From Chamaecyparis obtusa (lineage: Eukaryota; Streptophyta; Pinopsida; Cupressales; Cupressaceae): a stretch of DNA of 64,000 nt. Both the position numbers and the translations under genes were made by a program. The notes below the pieces were generated by a model. The model had not been told where the DNA came from. It saw only the letters and a program-made list of their open reading frames with translations, and did no database searches. The stretch covers positions 1,649,001 to 1,713,000 of the forward strand of contig BSBK01000970.1 of the NCBI GenBank assembly GCA_027943335.1, given 5' to 3'. Below, one piece after another: positions 1 through 11,060 of this stretch (positions are counted from its first letter, which is position 1; each line of letters opens with the position of its first letter).

Positions 1-1690
1 GGTGAGATTCAAGTGTTTAATGAAGCATGTGTTCTAAGTTGAGGAACTCGCATACATAAAATTGACGGTTGGAAACATAGCGAGGCTGAATGAAGTGTAG
101 CCCAATGCCATGAAATGTGTTCATCAGTATTTGAATTTTAAAATGAACTGCAGAATTTAAGTTTTAATGGAAGATGTTGGTTCGATGGATAATGATAAAG
201 TAGACAATGAGAGCCTTGAAATGAAGTGTCATAATTTTGATGTCTGTTCCTATTCCTATATCTATGATTGGCTTTCCAAATTCTTTTGTTAAAGATGTCC
301 TTTCTCGGTGCCTAGTCTTTCCAAATTATGGAAGTTGAAATACTTGGCATTCTCATGGAGGTTGTGTATTGTAAACTCTATATATACTATTGTAAAAGTA
401 AATACAAAGGTCGGAAAAATTTTTGATGTATCAGACTTGATATTGCGGAGCCAGTAAAGAGTGTTTTATATCAATAATTTTCTATTCCATTAGTTAGTTA
501 GCAGTGGTTTCTATGTTTCTTTCTTTTAAATCTGAATTGTAGGAATAAAGGAAGGATGTTTCATTCTTTTTGTTATGAGGATATGAATTAACCAGAGTAG
601 GATGTGCTTTGTGAGATTCAGGGGAAGACTCATTGGAAGTTCTAAATCATTGCGGTTGCATTGCTATAGATTGGTTAAACACTAAGTGTATGGATTCATA
701 GTATGTGTGAGTTCTACAACTTGGTTCATAGATTAGAAAGATCTCCTTGCCTGGATTAAGTTCTGTTTAGGATTAATTCGGTTTGCCTCTTCTGCTCTCG
801 GGTTAAGAGCATACCCTATGTTAGTTTTAGGACCAAAACATAATTCATTGCATATCATTCCATAAGGGAGTTGTACCTTCCAATTCAGAGAAAAGCTAGC
901 AATCATAAAGCGGCTTTTCAACTGTTGTATTCAGATATTGTTCATAGTTTGGGCATTAAGAGTTATTATCATAAGAAATAAGAAAGGACAAATCTATTTA
1001 CTAACAAAGATCAAAGAGATAAAATATTATTGATTTGTTGTCCCCAAGTGAACATACTTTGTTGCCCTCCTAAGAGTGCAAACAAGAAGTGAACATACTT
1101 TGTTGCCCTCCTAAAATTTATAGATGTTTCCAAAAACCACTGTTTAAATGTCACTTTTTCATGACCTTCCATGCCCATGTACGACAACCATACTTTGACC
1201 TAAATTAAAATATTTTTTGAGTCCTTTTATTATATGATTTTTAAGACACATGATATTGATGAACATATTTTTATGTAATTGTTTTGATATATTTTTTTCT
1301 ACTATTTTTTTTATTGGGTGTGATTTCTATTTTGAAAAACCCTCGTGTACAACAAACATAAGTTAACCTAAACTTTCAAATTTTCTTTTTTTTCAAAGTG
1401 AAAAGAATTGTTTGTAGTTTGATTTCATATAATTTATTTTTCAAAAAATGCAAAAAAATTAAAGTTATTATAAAAATAATAAAAACCTATTATTTCATGC
1501 TTATATACCTATTTTATTAGAAATTATTTTAAAAATAATAAAATTAGTCCAACTAAAACAAAATTTTAAATTTTAAATTTATGTAATCATATCTATAATG
1601 GGTTTTAATTTTGTGAGAAAATTCCACACAAAATGTATTCCACTATAAGTGGGTTTCGCGTGTAAAAAGTTCCCTTACAAGTGGACTCAA
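1..1690. other. Gene-free AT-rich stretch
   Basis: No open frame in this stretch reads like protein, and no RNA gene was recognised. The segment around 370-510 (a TATATATA-rich motif followed by short T-rich runs) looks like part of a decayed LTR, but I could not find a partner copy. From about 1200 to 1620 the sequence is very AT-rich with many short A and T runs. Confidence 0.5.
1046..1114. repeat. Short direct repeat, two 28-bp copies
   Basis: A 28-bp segment beginning AAGTGAACATACTTTG occurs without mismatch at 1046-1073 and 1087-1114, a period of 41 bp. The spacer is A-rich. It is a local tandem duplication with no visible function. Confidence 0.85.
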
Positions 1691-2600
1691 CTTCTTGCAC
1701 TTGCCATAATTATGGTTACTTAAAACTTCTGCAATGAATGGGGTTCTGGTTCCTTCATCTTATCAGGTAACCCATTCCACTTTTGTGATAGATATCCCAA
1801 CACTATCCTTGTTGATGTTGTAGCCACCTGTTCAAATTTATAAAAGACTTCTTCTCTCACATCTAGGATCTCCTATATGTATTTAGGTTTGTAGATAACT
1901 CTATGCTAAGTATAGAAAATGTTTGCAAGTTCACCTAATTCTACCCTTAAAAGAAAAGGGGTATATATCTCCTTATCTATATGTTCTATGAATTTCTTCC
2001 CCCAAGTATTTTCATTTTGAATCCAAGACATTAGTGCCCTAAACCGAATATCTTTGATATACAATAATGGATTCCACTCACTATCATTAGAAACAAAATA
2101 GTTTTGAAAGTATAATTCACATAGTAATTTTTTAGTTTCAATTGGAAAAGACTGGTAATATTGGAATAAGTCTTGTGGAGTCTCTATAGAAGGGTTTAAA
2201 CCATAGACTACTATTGACCAGGAATAATTTTAGTGGAAAATATTCACCAATTAGTGAATATCTCAAGTCAATGACGTAGGATTTGGCAAATAATATGCTT
2301 ATATCAGACTGGTCAAGTCTCCCAAACTTTATAAATATTAGATTCAATGCCCGGGCCCATCGCCCATTAGTTTATATAATATTCTCTATTTCTTTCACAA
2401 TATTTTCAATGGAGTCTATGTTTTGGATATGATAAATTGAAAAATTTTGCCTACAATTTGCAAAGATTGTCTTAATCAACGACCTAAATTAGCCAATGGT
2501 GTTATAGAGATATATTTAGAGGCAGCCTCAAATTCACCTGGCATTTTGTGTATGCATGTCTCAAACTGATGCATTTTCGCCAACTATATTAATAATAGAA
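1690..2600 (-). pseudogene. Decayed coding relic, unknown family (minus strand)
   Basis: I do not recognise the family. On the minus strand, from about 2215 down to about 1720, one frame reads as a convincing protein for about 160 codons with only two stops. It contains segments such as ELYFQNYF, SNDSEWNPLLYIKDI, FRALMSWIQNENTWGKKF and SQKWNGLPDKM. Upstream, at 2215-2390, the reading shifts frame (GRLDQSDISILFAKS, IGEYFPLKLF), so at least one frameshift separates the parts. Amino-acid composition and long homogeneous frames suggest a former transposon-encoded or gag-like protein rather than a host gene. No zinc knuckle, protease or polymerase motif is visible. A start codon could not be chosen. 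Confidence 0.5.
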
Positions 2601-4850
2601 AATTATTGGATAACCCATAATCACCTCATAAATTACATAAGATGTGTGATAATTACACAGACTTAGCCAAATATTTGTATACCGTATAAGCTTCCCGCCA
2701 ATTTTTTCAAAAAGGATTGGTATAAATGCATTCATAGATCAATGTTATTTTACACAATTTGGTTCGATTGGTTCTGATATCTCAATTTTGATCAATAGCA
2801 AAGTCTATGACTGTTGAGTGCAATGGTCACTATAATTGAGGCAAAGGTAAGTGATTAATTTTTAAATTGTATTGTGTTATAATATTATTTTGAATTCACC
2901 TGAGGTTTCACCTCTATTTGTCTGCAATTTTGAGGTCATTCTTATTTAGTGGGGAGCAGTTAGTGGTCAATGGTCACCCACAAGACCTCAAACATGATGA
3001 CATCTATATTTTATATTTTAGACCATAAGGCCAATGAATCATATTTATATATATTATAGTCAATTGTCACTTCTTCAACAAGTTAATATTTTTTTGGGCA
3101 ACCTTTATGTTAGAAAGTAAAGTCCACCAAGATAACTGAGAGGGGGGGTGAATTAGTTATCTGATAAATACATCTTTTATCACCATTAACAGATTTTAAC
3201 CATGTAATCAATGTAAGCAACAACCATATAAAGGTAAACATACATAATGACACAATAACACAAGATATGTTAACTAGGGACCTCTTGATCAAAGAGTAAA
3301 CCCTAGTGGGAATGATGCCAACAAAAGATGTACTAATATGAAAATTCCTTGTGAGAGGATGGACTCTATTAGGAGTCTTATGAAATACATTCAGTACATA
3401 TGAGTCCCTGTTAGGAGACTTTGAATCCCTATTAAAAGATTCTAACCCGGTTGAGAGTTATGGAAGATAGAAGGACCCACTGTCAAAATAGCTTCAATGG
3501 AAAGATCATTGAACACACTATCCAACTGATATCTATATTACTCAATAGAATAATACCAAATAATTACTTATCTCATCAGCTTATCTTTTCTCCTCTGCCT
3601 ATGCCAAACCATACCAACTGCTTCACCAGATCTCTACAATTTGCATATCCTCTTACAATATCATGTCTCTTTTTTAATATCTCTCTTACAATTAAGAAAA
3701 CAATCCTTCCTTTATACCACACTCAAGTAATTACAAGTGAGTTGGCATACAAGGCTTAACCATTACAAAATATAAACCTTTACACATTACATAATATTTT
3801 CATAATTACATAAAAACTGTTGGCTTCTAAATACAATAAATCTTCACACGTGCAACCTCTGACCATGTTGTCTCATCCAGGTCACCACCAAAGTGTCTTC
3901 ATCAACTGTACAATTTTTCATGCCTAGATTCTATCCTTATTAGGAGATATCATCCAGTTACCACAACCCTCTTCTCAGGAACACTGCCTGAATACTGCTT
4001 CCACAAAATTACACATAGTTGTCATGAATAATTGAATTTACATACACACTCTTGACCATGATCTTAGGAAACAATATAGAGTAAGTCCTCAACTCTACAT
4101 ATCTTGATATGAAAAACTCCGCGTGCGCTAATTCAAAAACTGTCTGCTTCTTTGCTAATCTCCAGTAGACCACTATGTTGACATCAATGAAAATCAAAGT
4201 CATGAATGCAACATACAATTGTTACATAATGGATCTGAATACTCCCCCATAGGATATATTCAGCATTCATTCCTAACACTTTATTTCATTGTAGATGTCG
4301 AACAAGAATAAGGGTAAGGCTCCTCCATATGGGGAAATCAAAGAGAGGCCAGGAAAATGCAGAGCCTTACCATTAGTAATTAGTAATCAGGAGAATAAGT
4401 TTATAACTTTATTTATTCTTTCTGAATATTCTCATCAAAAACATAACACTAACATGTCTCATTTTTTTGGAAAGATCTTGACGACTTTTTAATCCTCTAT
4501 AAGTTTTTTCTGAAATAGTGTTTATAACACTTCATTAAATGTATCAAATTATAAATTTATCATGTACCATGTAACATTGATATTCATTATTAATAAAAGA
4601 AAACTTTATCAAAATTTATACTAGTGTTATCAAATTTCCACAATCCATATCAATGAATTCTTTTTTCTAGGTTCAATTACAATTCATGATAAATTGGTTA
4701 CTATTCGTGAGAATAATTTATTGCTTCTTTCAAATGAATTTCTATATTTTAATCCTTTATAAGTTCTACCCACAATAGAGCTTATTACACTTCATTAAAT
4801 GTTTATTACATTTAATTAAATATTTAATCAAATTTAGAATGTATATGTTC
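2600..4850. other. Repeat-derived spacer with G-tract
   Basis: No gene is recognised. At 3137-3155 there is a run of seven G within GAGAGGGGGGGTGAATTAG, a string that I believe recurs in plant retroelement-derived DNA. It is followed by about 300 bp of short repeated phrases (forms of 'agtccctgttaggagactttgaatcc'). A 65-codon frame begins ATGTCGAACAAGAATAAGGG at 4295 and is lysine-rich at its start, but it has no recognisable domain and is probably chance or a relic. The right part is AT-rich. Confidence 0.35.
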
Positions 4851-4856
4851 ATTGAC

Positions 4857-4980
4857 AATGACACATGTCTTGATTCTGGAGGAAGTATGCAAAAAAAATT
4901 TAACCTTTCACCTTCGGCCCAAAATACACCTTACGTTGTTTATTTTTGCTCATCCAACAGTTGTCGATATCCATTGTCAA
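4857..4980 (+). repeat. Dispersed repeat, copy 1
   Basis: About 120 bp beginning with a 'gacacatgtc' motif, followed by 'ttgattctgg', a 'tgcaaaaa' run, 'cccaaaatacacc' and 'tgctcatccaac'. The same ordered blocks recur at 7088-7210 and, less completely, at 7823-7905 and 8093-8195. The copies are diverged, with differences scattered along them, so this is an old family rather than a recent duplication. No terminal repeats or coding potential were seen. Confidence 0.6.
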
Positions 4981-5960
4981 TTGTCGTTGGTCCCATCATT
5001 TTTTCCAATTAGGAAGCCTAGTCACTTTGATGCGGAGGAAAGTGGAAGACATCTATTTGGTTTCTCCAAATAGGCTTCAACACAAATATTGTTGTCTAAG
5101 GTCCCTCAAACCTTCTACACTCATGGATCAAACCCAAGATACAATCCAAACCCAAGACCAACTAAGGTTACACACTTAGTCTTCTCCAAGACTCATTCCC
5201 ACTAGGCTCCACACCATTGAAATGCTAAAACTTGAACATAAGCCTTATCCTTTGTTTCCAAATCTCCTAAAGGCCTTTTCATACTTAGAACATCTCCATA
5301 CCAATTTTTGATAACTTTCATGGCAAGTTTTTTGTATCTACTTCCATTTCCTTCATTCTAGGCTCCTAGGCTACTAGCCCTATCCAACAAGAATATTGGA
5401 GATTCCTTCTAACTTTTCCAAAAGACTTTCCAAAAAAATTAAATATTAAAATACCCTTTTTGGATTTATTTAACATAAGTCAAAACTAGGTATTGTTCCT
5501 TTGGATCAACATCCCTAAAAATTATTGCCTTTGTTTTAGGGATAGGCCTAAAAACACCACATTTACAAAGGAGCTACTAACAATACTATTTTTCACACCT
5601 CAAGACCATGAAACATTCTTAGGTTAAGTTCCAAAACAAAGGATTCCCAAGTTTATTTGGTCTTTCCCATTTCTTAAGCCTTACATGCAATAAACCCTCA
5701 CTTTAAGGGCCTCTAAGCTAGGGCTTTCTTGTTTAGTGCCTTTTGGTCACTTCCAAAACCTCCTATAGGGTAAATCATCTTATATTATATCTATCTTGAT
5801 GGAATCAAACATAAAATACCATGCTTGCATGGCTAGAATCCTTTTTGCTATACCCATGGCTTCTTTTATATGCATTGTCAAGACATTACTCACTGACCGA
5901 GTTTTCTATTGCTCGCAACTTTTGTTTTACGAATGAAATTAGAAATGTATCTAATGGAGA
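4980..5960. other. No gene recognised
   Basis: Short frames only. C-rich patches around 5180-5760 with phrases such as 'ccaaaactcc' and 'ctaggctcc' read like decayed minus- or plus-strand coding DNA, but no frame stays open and no domain can be named. Confidence 0.4.
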
Positions 5961-5969
5961 TATTAATAA

Positions 5970-6419
5970 CTAGGCCCTTTCAAACATATCCAAATCTGAG
6001 ACAAATCCAACGGTTAAATTACGAGTTCTTGCCTCCACACGAAGACTGTATTTTTCTAGACAGAATAAGAAATCTGCAAGATTGAACCCTATTGTCATAG
6101 TATAGACAGTCAAGTCCATATGCCAAGACATGAAAAATAATTCATGATACAGATAATAAAGTAAAATAAAGATGAATTTAATCACTTCTGGAAACCACAA
6201 AACCAAAGCTATCCACAAACAACAATGCAAAACTTTATATTGAAAATGCTTGTTGTTTACACAATCTCTGTTACAGCCATATAGAGATCCAAAACTAAAA
6301 CACCAACCAAAATAAAACTTCATGACTTCTTCTCTCCTCCCATTCTTGTAATATCCCACACTCTCTCCTCCTATCTCACCTAAAAAATCTTCTTTTCTCC
6401 ACTCCAAAAATCTAACCAA
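5970..6419 (-). CDS. Hypothetical 149-codon ORF, doubtful
   Basis: This is the longest uninterrupted frame in the first 9 kb. It starts MVRFLEWRKEDFLGEIGG and ends SDLDMFERA. The middle has a hydrophobic aromatic-rich segment (residues about 66-95, LWIALVLWFPEVIKFIFILL) that could span a membrane. I recognise no family. There is no signal peptide, the codons are AT-biased like the surrounding spacer, and there is no clear promoter or neighbouring exon. A chance ORF or the relic of a repeat is at least as likely as a gene. Confidence 0.15.
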   Translation of the reverse strand: MVRFLEWRKEDFLGEIGGESVGYYKNGRREEVMKFYFGWCFSFGSLYGCNRDCVNNKHFQYKVLHCCLWIALVLWFPEVIKFIFILLYYLYHELFFMSWHMDLTVYTMTIGFNLADFLFCLEKYSLRVEARTRNLTVGFVSDLDMFERA

Positions 6420-6429
6420 CTCCCTAATC

Positions 6430-7087
6430 TTGAAAGTTGCTAAAAGATGTAAAAAATAATGTTGTCAAAATTGACGACTAAGTTGTCAATTCAACCACTA
6501 GACCTAATGATGCCTTCACCTCTATTTCATGGCCTTTAACAAATTTCCCAACTCTATATCCATCTTGTTAAAACCATATGACCCTAAGTCTATTACATAG
6601 TGACCCTTGTAGGATTCTTTTGCCTTATCATGGCAATATTGACAAGAACATGGCTTAAAAACTTGAAGGCACTAATGGCCAAAATTAAAACAAATTAGGG
6701 TCTTCATGGAGTAATTATTTGTGACTCTTTGTCTTCTTGAGATGCTCTGCATCACACTTGATACATCATCATACAATTTAATGATAGTGACATGTGTTTT
6801 ATTTCCAGATGAAGTTTTCAAAAGTTGGTTTTTGATACCACATTCTTCCCATAATGAACCTTGAACCATTTATTTTTTTCCATAAAATGGAGGATGATAT
6901 CAAGTATTCGTTGTCACTATCAGAAATAGGTAATATCATCTATACGAATTTGGAATTTATGCGTATTGAGTGGATGGCAGTTAAAAAAATTTGTTTGTCA
7001 CTAACAAGGCATTTATTTCATAACGAGTTATGAGTTACAATTTGCACTATAGGACCGTGCAACATTATCCCAGAATAGGATGGCGTA
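6430..7087. other. No gene recognised
   Basis: Only short frames are present. Nothing in this stretch resembles a known domain, RNA gene or structured repeat. Confidence 0.4.
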
Positions 7088-7210
7088 AGTGGACACGTGT
7101 CATGATTTTGGAATAGATTTGCAAAAATGGGTTTTCATTTCTCTTTCGTCCTAAAACACACTTTACATCATTGATCTGTGCTCATCCAATGGTGGTTGGT
7201 AGTCAATTAT
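7088..7210 (+). repeat. Dispersed repeat, copy 2
   Basis: It shares the block order of the copy at 4857-4980: 'gtggacacgtgtcatgatttt', a 'gcaaaaa' run, 'cctaaaacacac', and 'gtgctcatccaatgg', with matching spacing. The leading block contains the palindrome GACACGTGTC, which includes a CACGTG G-box core; whether this has any regulatory role is unknown. Confidence 0.6.
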
Positions 7211-7822
7211 GACACATTTGATAGCATTTCATAAATCGCACTTACTTGCTATGATTTCTGATGGCTTGACAGCATTTCAAAAATCACACTCACTCACTAT
7301 AATTTCTAATAGTTTTGGAGAATCACGATTCTGCTTCCATCGCTTCTATTTTTATGGATGCTTTCTTTTTCCTTTTAGGCCAAGTCAAACTTTCAAATAT
7401 GTGGTACCCATCCTTTGATAATCATAGTACTTTGCTACTATTTATGATTACTCTTCAGAAATTTGGGGTTTTCACTTCTCCCTCTCTATTTTTGATGCCC
7501 GTCAAGATTTTAGAAATTTTCCCTTTTCAATTCCTTTTGACTTGACTTATCAGATTATTGGCACTTTTCTTGGGTTTTACCATCTTTCATTTCCAAACTT
7601 AGTAAACATAATTCACATTTTCCTTTGAGACTGGTTTGAATATCAGGGTTGGCTCTTCCACTTGAATAATCCTCCCCTTTAGTTCCCTTAAGTCTCAGCT
7701 CCTACGGAAAGGAGGTTATCTCATTCCTCGAAGGTGGAAATGGAACTTATTACCTTCGAAGCCTAAAGTTCATTTCCCTTAAAGTGGGAAACTCACTAAG
7801 TGACTTCGAATGACACCAACCT

Positions 7823-8195
7823 GAGTGGACACATGTCATAATTTCGGAAGAGTTTTGCAAAAATTATACTTTACTTCCCCTTTGACCCAAAATACATCAT
7901 ACGCCATAAATTTATTAAATTTAAATTAAATTATTTTTCATTTACACTAAATTGTAAATTTCTAAAACAATGAACACCAAATAATTTATAATTTTACATT
8001 GTGTTTATAGTTTATTATTTTCATTATTTATTGTTTTAAATTTTAATTATTTATTGTTTTAAATTTTAATTTGTAAATGGTCCTAGCATGTCACTTTTTC
8101 AGAGGACACTTGCGAAAGTTTTTAAAGTTCACAACTTCCCCCCAAAATGGAGTTTATGTCATCGATCTGCAGACTGCACTCATCCAGATCCAATG
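7823..8195 (+). repeat. Dispersed repeat, copies 3 and 4 (partial)
   Basis: 7823-7905 begins 'gtggacacatgtcataattt' and runs to 'cccaaaatacatcatacgcc'. After about 190 bp of AT-rich DNA, 8093-8195 repeats a weaker version ('gaggacacttgcgaaag ... ccaaaatggag ... tgcactcatccag'). Both belong to the family seen at 4857 and 7088 and are more decayed. Confidence 0.45.
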
Positions 8196-8199
8196 TTTA

Positions 8200-9060
8200 T
8201 TATTTTTTTTCTTTTTTTCTTTTACAATGTAATTATTGCGTATTTTTAGACTACTAGTACTACCACTATACCACATTAATCAAATTTGTAATTGTTATGC
8301 TAATTTTAGATTTCAAAATACCAAATCTTAGGGTCCTGGCCCCTAGGTAACACTAGGGATTTTCCCCTTGGTCTAAGTTGAATTGTTCAGAGATAAATTA
8401 ATTAATTACTAAATAATAATAAAATGATTTTAAATGTTAAAAATAGTAGAGGTGGAGACAGCTACAATAATTTATCTACCAAAGACAAATTGAGGAAGAA
8501 AGAAGCTAGATTATCTATAAATAGCCTCGGTTGCCTCATAATTCCTTCTCTAACCATGTTCATTCATTTTTCCTTCCAGTTCCAATTTTTATTAATGATT
8601 AAATCTTTGTAAATCTTTCTCATAAATCTACGATTGTCCAAAATTGGTATATTAGTAATATCGTCAGTACCAAATTGGAAGTCGTATGTGCAGAGCGGAT
8701 CGAAGATAGAGAATGTCACTGATGGTGAGAAGACATTTATTTAATGTTGATCACAAGTGGGTGAATGGGTGAAGGGATATGTTTCACCATTCTGGATACT
8801 TATAGAAGATTGAGGTTTCCTTCAAGACTTTTGGCCTGAAATAAAACTTCAATCATTAATCTATAATCATTGAATGGTAGATGGATGTTAGATGCACATA
8901 ACAGTGGTTGTACTTATCAATAACATCATGCAGAGTGATGTCTCTAATCATTTATCAATTTCCATTTGGCATTGGCCCACATGACAAGTCACAACTATTG
9001 AAAAGTGGTTATTAATTGATAATATTCACCAATACAATTAAATTTTTTTCATTTGCAGGT
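8200..9060. other. No gene recognised
   Basis: AT-rich spacer with only short open frames. Nothing can be assigned. Confidence 0.4.
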
Positions 9061-9068
9061 AAAACATT

Positions 9069-9175
9069 TGCCTCATACATTATATATATTTTCCTTCAAA
9101 AGCAACAACTTTGCCTCATACATTATATATATTTTCCTTCAAAAGCAAAAAAATTTCCGCATACATTATATATTT
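9069..9175. repeat. Tandem repeat, about 3 copies of 36-45 bp
   Basis: The phrase 'ttgcctcatacattatatatattttccttcaaaagcaa' occurs twice in succession and is followed by a third, altered copy ('ttccgcatacattatatattttcccc'). The copies are nearly identical, so the duplication is recent. The unit is AT-rich with no coding potential. Confidence 0.8.
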
Positions 9176-9599
9176 TCCCCCACATTAATGAATTAATCGC
9201 CTGGATTTTATGGAATTTTCCTATGGTAGGAAAATAATTTCCAATACAAACTAATTTTTTCCCCTACTTTGAAAAATAAAATCTACCATCAATATGAAAA
9301 TTTTCCCCCCAAAATAATGTAATATTTGCCAGGATTTTACACCTTTTCTCAGGAGGGGGTTTCTTAAAGTTATCCCTGTTATTGACAATTGAAAATAAGG
9401 ACTAAGCTCATTGATATGTAGTGCATATATCCTTGGGGGAGTTCTACATTCTAAAATTTGTAGCACTAATATCATCAAATTGTTTATCTTATTTGTTAAT
9501 GTGATAATTTTGACATTCTTCCCCTCAATATCCTTGTATTTATTTGTAATCACTTCATACATCTTATGCTTCTCTTTATTCCATTATTCTTCCTTATTC

Positions 9600-11060
9600 T
9601 TCATATCTTACCATAAATCTAGGGCTATTGATACCCATGATAAAGTAGTAGGTTGGTGGATACCTACTAGGATTCACCTTCGATCTAGTTCTCCATATGT
9701 CACTTTTTCAACTACATCCACAAGCCCCGCTAATACTAAATTCTCTTGTTCTATATTTCCTTCCATCAACAACCCCTATTATTCTTGGGGAAATTCCCTT
9801 TCTCAAGATATATGTTTATCCCTCTCCTCCTTAGATTCTTGTGTAGGCATCTTTTCCCTATCCTTCTACTTAGATGAGGAGGAAAATTTGTGGCTTCCCC
9901 TAGGAGGTCTATTATGGATTATCCTTTCCTCTTCATTAGGAGTGGTATGAATAAATTGTAAGGATTAAATTTGGATGTTCACCCTAGGTGCAGTAGATTT
10001 TTCCTATTTACTAGGTTTACCCCTGAGCCTATGACTCTTCCTATAGGGTGATTTATTCTTCTTTTTTCCATCTTAGACTTTTTAGTAGGCTTTTCTCTAT
10101 GGTCAATGGCTACAGAGGATTCTTTTTCCCTATTTTTTTATTTTCTAGGGATAGGGATTTTCTTTTCAATTTTTTTCATTTTATCCTTTACCTTTTCATC
10201 CTTAGTATTTTTCTTTTTTCTTTTTTCCCTTCCTATTTCTTCCCTAGTACAAACTATTGATTTAGGAGAAACATCCTCATTAGGGTCTGAAGAGGAACTA
10301 TTTACATCTTTGTGAAAATATTTAGAAGAACTATTTTTTTTATAAGAGGGTTTGTGCTAGGAACCGCCTTAGAAGCTAAAGCCCCAAGGGTGAATTTTGT
10401 AACTCCTGCCTCCCCACTAACCCTAGGAGTCAAGGGTTGATGTCTAAGACCCAAATCCACTGCTCTAAAATTTTAATTTCCAAAAACTCATCCCATGAAA
10501 TTTGTGACACATCTTGTAACTTAGACCTTTCAATAAGAAACTTAATTAAATAATGATGGGAAATAGAGTTTTCCCTAACTTTATGTGTCTTAGTAGACAT
10601 GATTGCTAGCAGGTTATATATAACAAATTAGGGACATTCATTCTCTTTCCATGTCGCATGTGTCTCAAAATTTTGAAGTGCACAGAGTGTAGAGCTGGAT
10701 GTCAAACCCAATAGGTAATGTATATGATGATATAAAAAACATGTTTCTATGTTTTTAGTAAATAAATCCTCTATATTCCCTATTTATCTATTTCAAGTGG
10801 AGGATCCCCAAGTACCATAAACTCAACTCTAGTTATTCTAGAATCTTTACTTTAAAGGTAGGGTTCTCCTACAAAAAGAAACCCTAAAACTTGAGCAATC
10901 CTCTCCTCCATGGAAATAACCTTCAAACCCTTCACCATTTCCTCAGCATTGTTAAATTTATAAGAAAATTATATAGCAATTCCATTATTAAACCCATTAA
11001 ACTTCAAAAGGTATTCTAACCAGCCACAATTCATAAATTCTAGCTCATAGATTATGTCCT
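9600..11060 (-). pseudogene. Decayed minus-strand coding relic (gag-like?)
   Basis: Reading the minus strand from about 11050 downward gives protein-like fragments broken by stops and frameshifts. They include ELEFMNCGWLEYLLKFNGF, VKGLKVISMEERIAQVLGF and VEFMVLGDPPLEIDK, then near 10300-10100 a lysine-rich tract (KGKKKKNTKDEKVKDKMKK). Order and composition suggest a nucleic-acid-binding retroelement protein, possibly a gag, but no CCHC knuckle or named domain is visible, so the assignment is inference. The plus-strand frames over the same DNA are shadows of this compositional bias. Confidence 0.35.
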
